DNA of 64,000 nt from Allium sativum (taxonomy: Eukaryota; Streptophyta; Magnoliopsida; Asparagales; Amaryllidaceae). Position 1 is the stretch's first letter; each line of letters opens with the position of its first letter. The stretch spans positions 613,999,303 to 614,063,302 of the forward strand of contig CM060910.1 of assembly GCA_030737875.1 (NCBI GenBank), in the 5' to 3' direction. Of the stretch, positions 46,478 to 58,447 are shown in pieces. The notes under the pieces are model-generated. The model made no database searches. It was not told the DNA's origin and worked only from the letters and a program-made list of their open reading frames with translations. A program made the translations under genes and the position numbers.

Positions 46478-47013
46478 TTCATTTTATAAAAAGCATTGCG
46501 ATGTTTAAAAGAATGATTTGTTTTAAAGCACTGGCAATCCAATGGAGTAAACCCGTTCCACGAAAGTGGCGTGGTCCTGTGATTAGCCATATTTTAGATG
46601 TGTTGAGTAGATTTCTCAAACCAGTCCCATGACTGACTCGTAGTTTGTTTCACTTTCAAACTCGGGTGCCCCTTTTTCTACACGGGCAGCCTTGTATTCA
46701 GGTTTAGCTGGCTTTCTCTGGATAGCTGGAGCTGAAGATGGATTCTATCATTTATCTCTTTTTATGCTGTTCAGCTCATATTGTACATTATGTTTGTTTT
46801 TCCGCTGTAGACATATATGTATAGTTGAACTGTATTTGTACTAAGTAATATCCTGTATACTGTGTAACTTTGATGATTACGTTTATCCAGTATATTGTAT
46901 TGTTCATTATATGGTGTATTTATTTAATTCTATTATGCGATTATCTGTTTCTGTGTTATATTCCAAAGATTACCCTTGTCTCCGTCTGTACGGGAAATGG
47001 GGTCGTCACAACG

Positions 47014-47025
47014 TGGTACAAGAGC
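47014..47025 (+). other. Primer-binding site of element B (degenerate tRNA-Met)
   Basis: TGGTACAAGAGC, three bases after the LTR, differs from TGGTATCAGAGC at two positions (6 and 7). It is probably post-insertion decay. Confidence 0.8.
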
Positions 47026-47235
47026 TTTGGTTAAGCTTAGTTCTGAAATATAACATATTAACGAACTCGTCAGAAATAGAACCAGTAGTGTTCTAGGACG
47101 GGTAACTCTATACAGATAGGATCAGCAATATCCTAGTATGAGTAATACAGAATGAAATTACACCTCGATAGACACATTTACATTGAAGTATATGTTTCTA
47201 TGTTTTAAATATCTTTTCTGTGACCTGACACTTGA

Positions 47236-47249
47236 TCTACTAATTGCAG
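47236..47249 (+). other. Candidate splice acceptor just before B gag
   Basis: TACTAATTGCAG contains a yeast-like branch-point sequence TACTAAT next to CAG at 47249, 13 bases before the gag ATG. The position matches the acceptor before A's gag. Confidence 0.35.
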
Positions 47250-47262
47250 AAGTACTAGAAAA

Positions 47263-48152
47263 ATGAGTGTCAGAAACAGAAGAAATGCAGAACCCGATCT
47301 AGAGGCTCTATTAAAGAGATATCGAAATCTGAACGGAGCACAGTTCTCGGGCAATGAATCAATTATTCAAACTCAAGCTTGGGTGAGCTCTGCAGAAAGA
47401 ATATTTGAGTGTATCCAGTTGAGAGATGATCAGAAAAGATTAGTAGCATCTTGGGCGCTCAAAGAAGAAGCATTAATCTGGTGGGAAACAATCATCAAAG
47501 ATAATCCAGAAGGTGATTTCACCTGGGACAGATTCAAAGAGATTTTCCTAGAAAGATTTACTCCTCCTGAAGCGACGAAGTGATTATGTGATGAATTTTC
47601 TTATCTGATACAAGGTGATATGACCATCCCAGAATATCATAAGAAATTCAACGAGCTTGCTCACTTTGCTCCTCATCTGATTCAAGATCCAAAGAGGAAG
47701 AATCTGAGATTTATTCATGGCCTACAAAGAAAATATCAGAATAGTGTGATGAGGAATGTGAAGCTACCTTTTTCAAAAATGATTTATATGGCTTATCAGT
47801 ATGAAGATCTCCATAAGAAAGGTATGTTGCGCGACGAAGAGGAAGTCAGCTCGAGTAACAAAGTGGACTCTGAAACTGATCGTCCTAAGACCAGTACGGT
47901 GTCTGAGGTGAGTAGGAAGCCCAAAGTAAATTAGAAAAGGGCCAGATCAGGGAAGAACCAACAACGACCGCCACGTGCTCAAGATGCAATAGAAAAGGAC
48001 ATTTGGCGATAAGTTGCAAATCTTGGAACAAACGAAGAAAGAGTGGATTTGAACCCAGTAAGAAGGTTCCTAAGGGGAGAGGATGCCATAAGTGCCATAA
48101 GGCTGGGCATATTGCAAAAAACTGCCCGCTATCTCAGAAATCTGAAGCAGTA
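47263..48152 (+). pseudogene. gag: Gag of element B (capsid and zinc knuckles), broken
   Basis: It starts at ATG 47263 (Met-Ser-Val-Arg-Asn-Arg). Capsid motifs 'TQAWVSSAERIFECI', 'EALIWWETI' and 'FTWDRFKEIFLERF' are followed, after TGA at 47581-47583, by 'YHKKFNELAHFAPHLI' in the same frame. A CGA-to-TGA change at a CpG would explain that stop. A second in-frame stop, TAG, is at 47932-47934. The zinc knuckle CSRCNRKGHLAISC (from 47976) lies in another frame, so a one-base loss occurred between about 47935 and 47975. The second knuckle, CHKCHKAGHIAKNC, is at about 48084-48125. The protein would have formed the particle and bound RNA; no intact product is possible now. Confidence 0.88.
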
Positions 48153-48857
48153 CATGTAAATAAAGTGGCAGAAGTGCCTGTATCTTCGTCTGCCCAGGAA
48201 AGGCTAAATGTGTTAAAAGGCACGCTTACTGTCAAAGATATTCCTGTTAAGGTACTGTTTGATACAGGCGCGTCGCGAAGCTTTATTGCAAAGAATGCAG
48301 CTAAGAAGCTGGATTTGAATTTGAAGAAGCTCAAGGAACCAATGACTGTCCAGAATCTGGTTGGGGGTTCCATTGATCTCAGTTGGGTTTGTCGAGTGTC
48401 GGTTTCCTTTTCTCGTTATCGGTTTCCTACCATCGCGGTCGTCATGAATTTTAAAGAGTTTGATCTTATATTTGGGTTAGACTGGTTGACCAAATATGAA
48501 GCTGAAGTTAAATGAGCCGACAGAGTCGTAAAGGCGAAGATTAAATCAGGTGATTATATAACCATTCCCTGTGAAGGTCAGAATGCTAATAGAAAAGACT
48601 TCTGGGCAGCTTTGGATGTTTCTCCAGCCCAAATAGAAGATATCCCTGAAATAACGGAGAATATCCCTGACCTCATTAAAGACATTCCCGTCGTCAAGAA
48701 CTATGCGGATGTGTTCGAAGAAGTTGTTCGCTTACCTCCGCAAAGAGAGATTGATTTCAAGATCGCTTTGATTCCTAATGCAAGGCCGGTAGTTCACGCT
48801 ATTCGAAGAATGTCCTTGAACGAAAAGAAGAACTTGACAATCAAACACGACAGCTAG
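48153..48857 (+). pseudogene. pol: Protease region of element B, broken
   Basis: The aspartic protease active site Asp-Thr-Gly is at 48261-48269 in VLFDTGASRSFI. The later 'FDLIFGLDWLTKYEAEVK' motif is followed by TGA at 48513-48515. The frame reopens with 'DIPVVKNYADVFEEVVRLPPQREIDF', the linker to RT. Near 48838 one base has been lost ('aacttgaca'), shifting the frame, and an apparent stop follows at 48855. The protease core itself reads through intact. Confidence 0.86.
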
Positions 48858-50425
48858 TGTGGAAGGGTCTGATCAGGCCTAGTTTCTCAGATTGGGGAGC
48901 AGCAGTGGTGTTTGTCCCAAAATCAGACGGTACTCTACGGCTATGTGTGGATTATCGTGATTTGAACAAACAGACCATAAAGAACAAATATCCATTGCCG
49001 CGGATTGATGATTTGTTGGATCGATTAAATGGCGCACAAGTATTTTCACGAATGGACCTAGCTAAAGGTTTCCATCAGCTTCGTATCGCCGAGGAGTGTG
49101 TTCCTTCGACAGCATTCAGAGGTCCAGACTTATTCTACGAGTGGTTAGTAATGCCATTCGGCTTATGTAACGCTCCAGCCTATTTCGTCGATCTAATGAA
49201 CAGAGTATTCAGAGGAGTATTGAATAAATTTGTTCTGGTTTTCATTGATGATATCCTTATCTTCTCTAAGTCAGAAAGCGAGCATGAAAAACATTTGGAA
49301 CAGGTATTAGAAATTCTCAGAAAGAATGTGTTGAAAGCAAAGTTCTCCAAATGTATATTCTGGCAAGAAGAAGTCAAATTTCTTGGCCACGTAGTGTCAA
49401 AAGAAGGAATTGCAGTGGATCCCAGTAAAATCACTGCTATTCAGAATTGGAAACAGCCTCATACGCCAACAGAAGTTAGATGTTTTCTCGGATTAGCCGG
49501 TTATTATCGGAAATTCATTAAGGATTTCGCGAAGACATCTAGTTCTTTAACGAAACGGACGAAGAAACATTCGAGATTCAATTGGACTCCGGTATGTGAG
49601 GAAGCTTTCCAAGAGCTGAAGCTGAAACTGACAACTACTCCAGTGTTAACGATAATAGATGGCAATGAGGATTTGAAAGTCTGGATTGACGCTTCTAGAG
49701 AAGGCCTTGGAGCAGTGTTAATGCAACGAGGTCAAGTGATTGCGTATGCTAGCCGTCAGTTAAAACCGCACGAAAAGAACTACGTAACTCATGATCTTGA
49801 GTTATTGGCTATAGTATTCTCTTTAAAAATCTGGAGACACTATCTTCTGGGTGATAAATTCGAGCTGTATACAGACCATCAGTCACTGAAGTATTTGTTC
49901 ACTCAGAAAGACCTGAATTTGAGGCAGCAATGTTGGCTAGAGTTCCTTGCAGCATATGATTTTGAGATTCTATACACTCCAGGGAAAGCCAATGCCGTGG
50001 CCGATGCGCTGAGCCGAAAGAATGTAATGATCGCCAGCTTTATTATTACGACTTCCTTGATTGACAAAATATCTATTCTTCAGAAGGAGGATAACTTTAC
50101 TAAGGATATGATCAAAAGGATTCAGAAAGGCGAACTCTCGTGTTTTCAAATAGATGACGACGGGATCCTGAGATTGAAAGGAAGGATTTGTGTTCCTGGC
50201 ATCCCCGAGCTAAAAAGGGAAGTGTTAGACGAGTGTCACAAGTCCAAGCTGAATATCCATCCTGGTGTGGCCAAAATGTACAACGATCTCAAGCGAACAT
50301 TCTGGTGGAAGGCTATGAAAAGAGACGTTTCGATATATGTTAGCCGATGCCCTACTTGCCAGCTAGTCAAAACTGACCAGCAGAAACTAGCTGGATTATT
50401 GCAACAGCTAAACGTTCCTGGTTAA
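48857..50425 (+). pseudogene. pol: Reverse transcriptase, RNase H and integrase zinc finger of element B
   Basis: A 522-codon open stretch with no ATG start of its own; it enters by frameshift from the protease. RT motifs: '[23 protein letters not shown]', '[12 protein letters not shown]', and catalytic FIDD at 49241-49252. RNase H motifs: '[16 protein letters not shown]', '[13 protein letters not shown]', '[11 protein letters not shown]', '[10 protein letters not shown]'. The integrase HHCC finger is complete ('[11 protein letters not shown]' to 'CPTCQ'). TAA at 50423-50425 interrupts the linker just before the DDE core. Sequence is clearly related to A but of a different subfamily. Confidence 0.9.
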
Positions 50426-51502
50426 AAGTGGGAACATATTTCCATGGATTTCATTGATGGTCTACCCAGAACCAGAAAAGGGAATGACAGTATTTGGGTG
50501 ATCGTAGATCGCTTCACGAAGACCGCCCATTTCATACCTGTCAGATCAAACAGAACTGCTCAGAGTCTGGCGCAGATATATTTCAAGGAAATAGTTAGAC
50601 TACATGGAGTGCCACTCAGTATAGTCAGTGATAGAGATACAATATTTACTAGCAAATTCTGGGAGGCATTTCAAGTAGAACTGGAAACGAAGCTAAACTT
50701 GAGCACCGCTTATCATCCTCAGACAGATGGTCAAACTGAGAGGGTGAATCGTATTTTAGAAGATCTATTGCGGGCTTGTGTTCTAGATTTCGGTGGATCA
50801 TGGGAAGACCATCTGCATTTGGCTGAATTCTCATATAATAACAGCTACCAGGCGAGCCTGACAATGTCGCCATTCGAAGCATTATATGGTAGACCGTGCC
50901 GATCTCCTGCTTGTTGGGTCAAACCCGGTAATAGACTCGTGTTAGGGCCTGACATGATCCGAGAAGCTGCCGACAAAGTCGACTTCATTAAGAAACGATT
51001 ACTCGCCGCTCAAAGCCAACAAAAGAGCTATGCCGATAGAAGAAGAAGAGATTTATCGTTTGCTGTTGGCGACTATGTATATCTGAAAGTATCGCCGATG
51101 AGAGGAGTTATCCGGTTCGGTAAGACTGGAAAGTTGGCACCCAAATTCATTAGTCCGTTTCCTATTCTGGAACGGATCGAAACTCTCGCTTATAGGGTTA
51201 AATTGCCTGATTGGTTGCCTGGAGTTCATGATGTATTTCACATATCTCAACTTCGAAAGCACGTTCATGATCCAAACTTGATCGTGGAAGAAGCAGCTCA
51301 ACAGGATATTGAAATTACTCCAGAACTAGCTGTGAGAAGAGAACCGCTCAAGATTATCGGCAAGGAAACCAAAGAACTGAGGAACAAGAAGGTTCACTTA
51401 GTCAAAGTGCAATGGAGTGGAGATCCGCGAGATTGTACTTGGGAAACTGAGGAGAGCATTCAGAAAGCCTATCCTAGACGCCGAGTAGATATCTCTGATT
51501 GA
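50426..51502 (+). pseudogene. pol: Integrase core and chromodomain of element B
   Basis: In frame with the preceding open stretch after TAA 50423. The DDE triad is at 'SMDFIDGL' (Asp about 50447), 'IVSDRD' (Asp about 50630) and 'QTERVNRI' (Glu 36 residues on, 35 between). The GPY/F module reads 'KLAPKFISPFPILE', with Ser in place of Gly. The chromodomain ('LVKVQWSGDPRDCTW', 'EESIQKAYPRRR') ends the protein at TGA 51500-51502. The triad is intact; the unit is silent only because of upstream lesions. Confidence 0.9.
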
Positions 51503-52676
51503 CTCCGGCGCAAGGTACATTTACCATACTTTGCATTACCAATTAGTTCTCTATTCTGTTGTTATTTCCTTTCCATGGATGTGCACTTTTAATTCTATAG
51601 TCTGAATGATTTTAAAAGAATATAGAAATTGATTTGTATGATTTTGAAAAGTTAAAAACAATTTGATTGTTGCTTGTGTTGTGTGATAGTAAATTTGGAT
51701 TAATTAAATTATAGAAACAATAGTTAATTTAATTAATAAGAGAATAATGGTAGAATTTATTCATTTAAATCACACATTGAACTGATTTAAAAATAGATAG
51801 AAATATATATACATGTGGAATATATATGTTTGAATAGGTAATTGGATAGCTGTTGAGTAAAGAAATTATTTGCGTGCCCGACAAATAGGTAAACCTTAAT
51901 GAGTTGGATGCGAAATATTATTATATCAACTCCTGTGAATGCCATTGGATGCGGAGTGCTGGTTATTCTGTGTGTAATAATAAACGTCGCCATAGGATAG
52001 TAACAATTAATTTTGAACTACATTACATGGCATACTTCTGAAGATAGGCATACTTCATCATATACCACATAAGCATTTGGAGCTTGTGTGACGAGGTGGA
52101 AGATTTACCATACGAGCGAGAGGCTTGTATGGCGATGACTATATTTTACAGGTTGAACTGATGACTGATATGGACTATTTTAATTGTAACGATTAAATTG
52201 CCAGATTAATAAAAACCCCACACGGGTCTGGAGTTGACAATAATCACGTCTCTCTAGTTATTAGATACGGCACATGGACTATTTATTTCCCACACGAGAC
52301 GAGGTGACGAGGATTTATCCTCTGGAGCATTTAAAATACACACTCCCTCAGGCTTTGACAAGGTGACGAGAATTTATTCTCTGGAGTTATTATCAATACA
52401 CGCTCCCCTGTAAACACCAGAATATATCACTATAAATATGTGTATGCTTATTAGGATTTATTGGGTACCTAATACGGCCCAATAAATTTCCAAACCTCTC
52501 CCCGTACAAAGGAGGTTATGGCGAAATTTTTCAAAAATTCCGGGTGTTAGCCAAATTTTTGAAGAATTTGAAAATTCTCAGAAACTGAAAAGTTGGAGAA
52601 TGGAAGCCAGATTGAAATTAGAGTTGATTAATGAAACCACTTTCGACTTTGTTCCTTTTCGGGGACGAAAAGTTTT
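51503..52676 (+). other. Non-coding 3' interior of element B
   Basis: About 1.17 kb with no reading frame of note. It holds the 'cccgacaaataggtaaa' tract shared with C and the fragment at 781-1230, and two hairpins: GAGGATTTATCCTC (52309-52322) and GAGAATTTATTCTC (52368-52381). Each hairpin follows GGTGAC and precedes TGGAG. From about 52510 it has a stretch shared with C up to the polypurine tract. Confidence 0.75.
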
Positions 52677-52689
52677 AAGTGGGGGAAAT
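52677..52689 (+). other. Polypurine tract of element B
   Basis: AAGTGGGGGAAAT directly precedes the 3' LTR. C has AAGTGGGGGAGAT in the same place, and X the same on the minus strand. Confidence 0.92.
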
Positions 52690-55600
52690 TGTAACGACCC
52701 AGAAAATCTGAACCAATTTAAAATTATTAAATTGGCTAAAATAATGGATTTTAAATATTTAAAATAAATATTTTAAATAATAGCGATGGAAAGTAAGTTT
52801 GAATCGACACTTGAAAACGAATATAATTAATTCTAATTATAAACAAGGCCTGAAAAGGCGCTGTAGTTTCAAAAATTGAATTCAAACTTTGTCGGACTGT
52901 ACCGGGTGCAAAACAAAACGGATTTGAGTGAAACCAAAAATATTTAAATCTGTTAGTGAATACCTTTCTAACGAATCTGAAAAATCGAAGTTTCATAGCG
53001 GAAAGCAAAAGTTATGGCCAAATGAATTTTCAGAAAGGTCGCTATGGAATTTATATAGCTCGTGAAATTGGCCATTTTGCATACGACCTCGGAATTCGAC
53101 GAAACCACTTTTGTTGGATCCGGGATGTGATGTTATTGCTAGGTTTCAAATTTCATAATTTTTGAAGCTAGTATGTGAGCGTGGCAAAGGAAAATGTGTT
53201 TTGGTCAATTAAAGTTAAATTGGATCGACCAGAAATGGGCCTTTTTGCAAACGGTCTCAGAATTCGACGAAACTAGTTTTGTTGGGACCGTATCATCAAA
53301 ACATAGCCAGGTTTATTTTTCTGGAATTTTTCGAATTAGTTTGTGGCCCTGGCAAATTGAAATGTACGTTCAAATCGAATATTGAATGTTATATATTTTA
53401 ATTTGAATGGAAACTGACTGAAACAGTCGAATGGGCCTACGAAACATATCCCATTGTGTTCGGAATGGGGGTAAAACACTAGGGACGACAGTCGTTGGGT
53501 TTGGATTGGGGTTCATGGGTGAAAGGGGTATTTTGGAGATTTTAAAAATTATAAAAAAAAATAAAAAAAAAATTGATTGGTCAGCTCACTCCTCTCTCCC
53601 CGACCTTTCTTCCTCGCGCAACACGAAAGGTCGCTCCTCCCTTCTCTCCTCTTTTTCTTTCCAACCACTCAGTAAAATCACCAGCTTCAGTTAGGGATTT
53701 TGTAGAGTTTCCTCTCCTCTACAAATCCATACTAGATTGGATAATTATCGTCAAGTATCTGAGAAGAATCGGCCACCTGAAGTCATGAAGTTCAGCACGC
53801 CGGAGCTCCTCCCCTACTGCGTCGATCAGCACCAAACCACCACCGCTGGGTGCGGTTTTCCTCTCTCCTCGGCGTAGTGTACTTCGATTTCGTCATCGTT
53901 CAACGGTTTGATTGAAAAATCAAAACCCTAGTTCGAACCATTTCAAAGAGGTATACGGGTTTATTTATTTTTAACTGATTTCGACAAATAAAAGCGTTGC
54001 AAACTTCTAAAAATCATATCTTTTTCGTGTATTGACGAAATTCAGTGAAACAAAAGATAGTGGACTCGTGTGGACGTCTTCTACATTCCAGAAGAGACCG
54101 CATATTTTTCTGAGCCTTATGCTATTTTTGGTGGAGTGGAACCCAAGGTGAGATTTCTAATTTACAAACGATATGGAAAACGACGATGTATGAATTATAT
54201 AGTCGATGTATGAGTTATATAAGCGTTGTACACCTCTTGTATAAGCGTTGTATAAGTTGTACGTTCGATGTATAAGTTATATATGCGTTGTAAAAATTAT
54301 ATATGTGTTGAAATAGAAGTGAATTGCTATATATATATATATATACACGCCCCTCGTCCACAAACCATGGACGATATTTATTGGTTGTGATTGGTGTGAA
54401 AATTGATTGATAGCGAATGGTTGATTGGGATTGTTTGGGGTAGATATTGATTGATTGTGGTTAAAAAATACCCGTTTGTCGTTGAGAAATATTTTGTTGA
54501 AACCACATAGGATTAGTTTGTGGAAATGAAATAAATATATACATGCCGCCTGCGTGCGAACTAGATGCATGATTCCCCATTGTCAAAAACCGCGAGGTTT
54601 TAAGGTAGAGCGAGGAGCCGTACTAGGGACGGTCCCGGTTTTAACTACCCTGTCGTTATGCTGCCGAAATTTTGAATAATATTCATGTGTTTGAATTATT
54701 TTCATTTTTGAAACTATATTTATTCGTTGAATAGAAAACCTTCATGTGTTGAATCGATATTCATTCGTTGGATAGAAATTCATGTGTTGAATGGTGTTCG
54801 TGTTTTAAATAAAAAAATCACATTTTTACCTATATATATATAAACTATAGGAAACCTTCATGTATTGAGTCGATATTCATTCGTTGAATTGAAATTCATG
54901 TGTTGAATGGTATTCATATTTTGAAATAAATTGTTTTATAAAAAAAATCATATTTTTATCATCTATATGAACTATATAAAATAGTCGTGTTTTGAAATAA
55001 AAGGTTTTATAATAAAAATCCTATTTTATCACCTATACGAACTATAGAAAATAATCGTGTTTTGAAATAAATTGTTTAATAATAAAAATCACATTTTTAT
55101 TATATAAATGAATTGTTAAAAAAAATGAAGTGTTGAAATAGAAGACGGTTAGATAAAAATATCATTTTTATCAAATGTATGAAAAGAATATAGCTTTGAA
55201 ATCGAAGAATCGATATATATTTATAAATAGAATTGAAATATATCGAATAACGACGCTGCAGTTCTTATTTTGAAACCGTGATTTCAAATGATTATACCGG
55301 GAGATCCGACCATCGGATTTTCCTGAAATCGCAACCGTTGGGTTCGGTTTGGAAATATCTTTCCAACGGCACCAACTTTGTAAAAATCCAACGGTTGGAT
55401 TGTCTGGAATGTTAAATTCAAATCTGAAGAAAAACAGCGCCAGAATCGATTATATTTATATTTATATATAAATATAATTATATATAATCGACGCTGAAGT
55501 TCGTATTTTGGAATCGAAACTTCAAACGATTATACCGGGAGATCCGACCGTCGGAATTTCCCGAAACTGGAACCGTTGGATTCATTTTGAAAAGATCTTT

Positions 55601-57537
55601 CTAATGATGTAAATTTTGTGAAGATCCAACGGTTAGATTTTCAGATATGTGTAAAACAAATCTGAAGAAAAACAGCGCCACGGTCGCGTTATGGCCCGAA
55701 GCGTCGTTTTGAATAAATTGGCTATTTTAAATTAAATAAAAATAGCGATAAATCATTGTAAAATATTACAAACGATATGGATGTGATTTAGAAATTAACT
55801 GAAGGTTAGCTAAGTCGAATGGTTTCCTGGATTTTGATCTGATGTTGGTTTCGGCCTTCGGGGTTAATATTTGGGAAATCGTTCTCTTACTGATTGAAGG
55901 TTAGTGACTAATGGATTGAAATGATGCGTATGTATGTTAGTGTTGCACTTGTTTACTATATAAGCGAGTTGCACAGAAAGACCGGGTTTATCCCATTCTG
56001 AATAACTGAATCGACGATAAGAAATCGATGATGAAGACGGTGGTCGAAGACCGGAGATCTTCACCTCATTTGGATGGTAACCGAGGTCGTGATTGGGAGG
56101 CATCCCGAAATATGGATAATGAGTGGTGATCGTCCAGACGTACGTGGTGATCGATGGGTTTGCGAGGTATATTGTGCCTCCGGTTTCGTTCAGACCCTGA
56201 AAGGACTTGCAAATGGATAGTGTGTCTGACATTGGAGTTTATTCTGTGTAATTGATAGCCATCAGTTGCACGGTGTGAATAGCCTGTGTGGCATGCTAAG
56301 ATGCAGTGATCAGGGCTTCTGTTGAAAAGCAAAGTCTTGTGGAGATGATCAACGCACCGCCTGTGTGGCGTAGCTTTGTGTGCAACGTAAAATCGCGAGC
56401 CTCACACCCCGGTATGAACCAGAAACGGGAGGAAGGACCTCAGGGAGGATATGCGTTTCTTTCTAGCTAGAAGTGGCGTCAGTGGTTTTACACGCCCTGA
56501 CGAGTTTGACTTATGTGGTTGTTACTGTTGCGAGGCGCCTCGGTTTGATCGGACGATCCGGGTCCGATGGAGTCATTCGTTGGCTCACTTACGCCCCATA
56601 GGGCGGGGAAACGCATTGTTCAGGAATTTTAATCCACATCGGTGGACCGGCCCTGACGATCCAAGGGCCCACCTGAGTTTGGGTCCTAAGGGGCGGGCTA
56701 GAGCGTCTCGAAGTCGTTAAGGACTATCTTTTGCCTTGGTTCATGACGGAAATCCAATTTCCAAATACGTGACTGTGCGGTTTTGATTGCATACCAATAT
56801 ATGGCGATATAGTGGTATGGGGCATTAATGTCGTCTATGATTGATACTTATGATTTGAAAATGCTTTTGAAATATATAAACAGTAATAAAAATATCAAAT
56901 TCTTTTGTTTTATTCGTATCAAGCATATTTTGGCTATTATAAGGTAAAACTCTATCCTCCGGTTTGCGTTGCATTGTGTGATGGGAACTGAGTCTTATAA
57001 TGGCTTCATTTTATAAAAAGCATTGCGATGTTTAAAAGAATGATTTGTTTTAAAGCACTGGCAATCCAATGGAGTAAACCCGTTCCACGAAAGTGGCGTA
57101 GTCCTGTGATTAGCCATATTTTAGATGTGTTGAGTAGATTTCTCATACCAGTCCCATGACTGACTCGTAGTTTGTTTCACTTTCAAACTCGGGTGCCCCT
57201 TTTTCTACACGGGCAGCCTTGTATTCAGGTTTAGCGGGCTTTCTCTGGGTAGCTGGAGCTGAAGATGGATTCTATCATTTATCTCTTTTTATGATGTTCA
57301 ACTCCTATTGTACATTATGTTTGTTTTTCCGCTGCAGACATATATGTATAGTTGAACTGTATTTGTACTAAGTAAGATCCTATATATTATGTAACTCTGA
57401 TGATTACGTTTATCCAGTATATTCTATTGTTCATTATCTGGTGTATTTATTTAATTTTGTTCTGCGATTATCTGTTTCTGTGTTATATTCCAAAGATTAC
57501 CCTTGTCTCCATCTGTACGGGAAATGGGGTCGTCACA
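52690..57537 (+). mobile_element. Element B 3' LTR
   Basis: 4848 bp, colinear with the 5' LTR. It has the same donor-like site (54148), TA run, AT-rich units (54660-55180), TCCGAC modules, SL1 (56933-57004), SL2 (57149-57162) and terminus CGTCACA. It is followed by TSD TTATA. A small deletion near 55490 removes part of the second module start relative to the 5' LTR. Confidence 0.92.
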
Positions 57538-57542
57538 TTATA

Positions 57543-58442
57543 AACGTATTTTCCTATTTATTTAATCATTTAATTTCTTTAACTTGGAAAATAATGGTTC
57601 ATTGCTATCAACTCCAAATCGAACCCAACGAGTGTCGCCCCTAGCTAGTAACCCCCATCCCGGACGCAATGGAATATGTTTCATAACCCAATTCGGTTGT
57701 TACGATATGTTTTTCTTTAAATTAAAATATAAATCAATATATATTAAATTCAAGCGTACATTTTAAATTACCTGGGCCACATATCGACTCTAAAAATTAC
57801 AGAAAAATTATTTCTAGTTATGATTTGATGATACGGTCCTAAAAAACTAATTTCATCGAATTCCGAGACTATTTGAAAAATGGCCATTTTTAAGTCGATT
57901 AGATTTGACTAAAAGGGTCAAAACACATTTTCTTCTGCCACGCTCACATATTAATTCGAAAAATTATGGAAAATTAAACTTAACAATAATTTGACATTCT
58001 AATTCCAACAAAAGTGGTTTCGTTGAAAATGGAGGTCGTTTGAAAAATGACTATTTTTAATATTGAAATATATATATACATAAATTCTACAGCGACTATT
58101 CTGAATTTTAAATTGGGCATAACTTTTGATTCCCGCTATGAAATTTCAATTTTTCAGAATTGTTGGAAATATATTCTTAAACAGATTTACACATTTTTGG
58201 TTTCAATAATATCCGTTCTATTTTGCATCCTGTACGGTCAGTCAAAGTTCAAATTCAAATTTTCAAACTACCGCGCTATTTTAAACTCTATTCATAATTA
58301 AAATAAATTTATTCGTTCTAACTTCAATTAAAATAAAATTTTCATCGTTATTAATTAAAATAAATTATTTTAAATATTCCAAATTCATTAAAATTTCTAG
58401 AATAAAATTTTTAAATTGGCCCCAAAATTCCTGGTTGTTACA
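57543..58442 (-). mobile_element. X 5' LTR, part 3 (start of the LTR)
   Basis: Colinear with 14861-14948 plus 25052-25859. It carries the uninterrupted site of insertion A ('gaacccaacgagtgtcg' at about 57620-57636) and ends with the LTR 5' terminus GGTTGTTACA. TSD TGCTT follows at 58443. On the minus strand this is U3, now cut off from its TATA box by 15.4 kb of element B. Confidence 0.88.
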
Positions 58443-58447
58443 TGCTT

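Larger units (their letters stand above)
42155..47010 (+). mobile_element. Element B 5' LTR
   Basis: It has a TATA box at 43014-43022 followed by a pyrimidine-rich leader, a donor-like site at 43608/43609, a TA run (43790-43814), AT-rich units (44150-44640) and a duplicated TCCGAC module (44700-45150; palindrome 45014-45028). It also has ATCCAACGGTTGGAT (44852-44866), SL1 (46406-46477), SL2 (46622-46635) and the terminus CGTCACA. No protein is encoded. Confidence 0.92.
42155..57537 (+). mobile_element. Element B: Ty3/gypsy chromovirus with 4.85-kb LTRs, decayed
   Basis: B is 15,383 bp, flanked by TTATA (42150-42154 and 57538-57542). The empty site is intact at 14851-14865. LTRs are 4856 and 4848 bp (TGTAACGACCC to CGTCACA), very similar over most of their length and more diverged in the first 600 bp. 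Between them lie primer site, gag, protease, RT, RNase H, integrase, chromodomain, 1.2 kb of non-coding 3' interior and a polypurine tract. The coding region has three or more in-frame stops and at least two frameshifts, so B is dead as it stands. Its interior ends resemble C's. Confidence 0.94.
10072..58442 (-). mobile_element. Element X: non-autonomous LTR retrotransposon, nested host of A, B and C
   Basis: X is bounded by TGTAACGACACG at 10072 and GGTTGTTACA ending at 58442, and flanked by TSD TGCTT on both sides. Two LTRs in direct orientation (10072-25859 and 26197-58442) match each other closely along their length once A, B and C are removed. Net lengths are about 5685 and 5746 bp. On the minus strand the right LTR is the 5' LTR, followed by a tRNA-Met primer site (26194-26183), an interior of only 337 bp, a polypurine tract next to 25859, and the 3' LTR. 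The LTRs start TGTAACAACCCGG, like element C. It encodes no Gag or Pol, so mobilisation would have depended on an autonomous relative (inference). Excluding nested insertions, X is about 11.8 kb. Confidence 0.9.

Noticed and set aside
47581..47583. TGA in B gag as a programmed recoding site
   Set aside because: B has several other stops and two frameshifts, so ordinary decay of a CpG-containing codon is enough.
10072..58442. X as a single 48-kb element with exceptionally long LTRs
   Set aside because: Removing A, B and C, each with its own TSD, leaves two colinear LTRs of about 5.7 kb.
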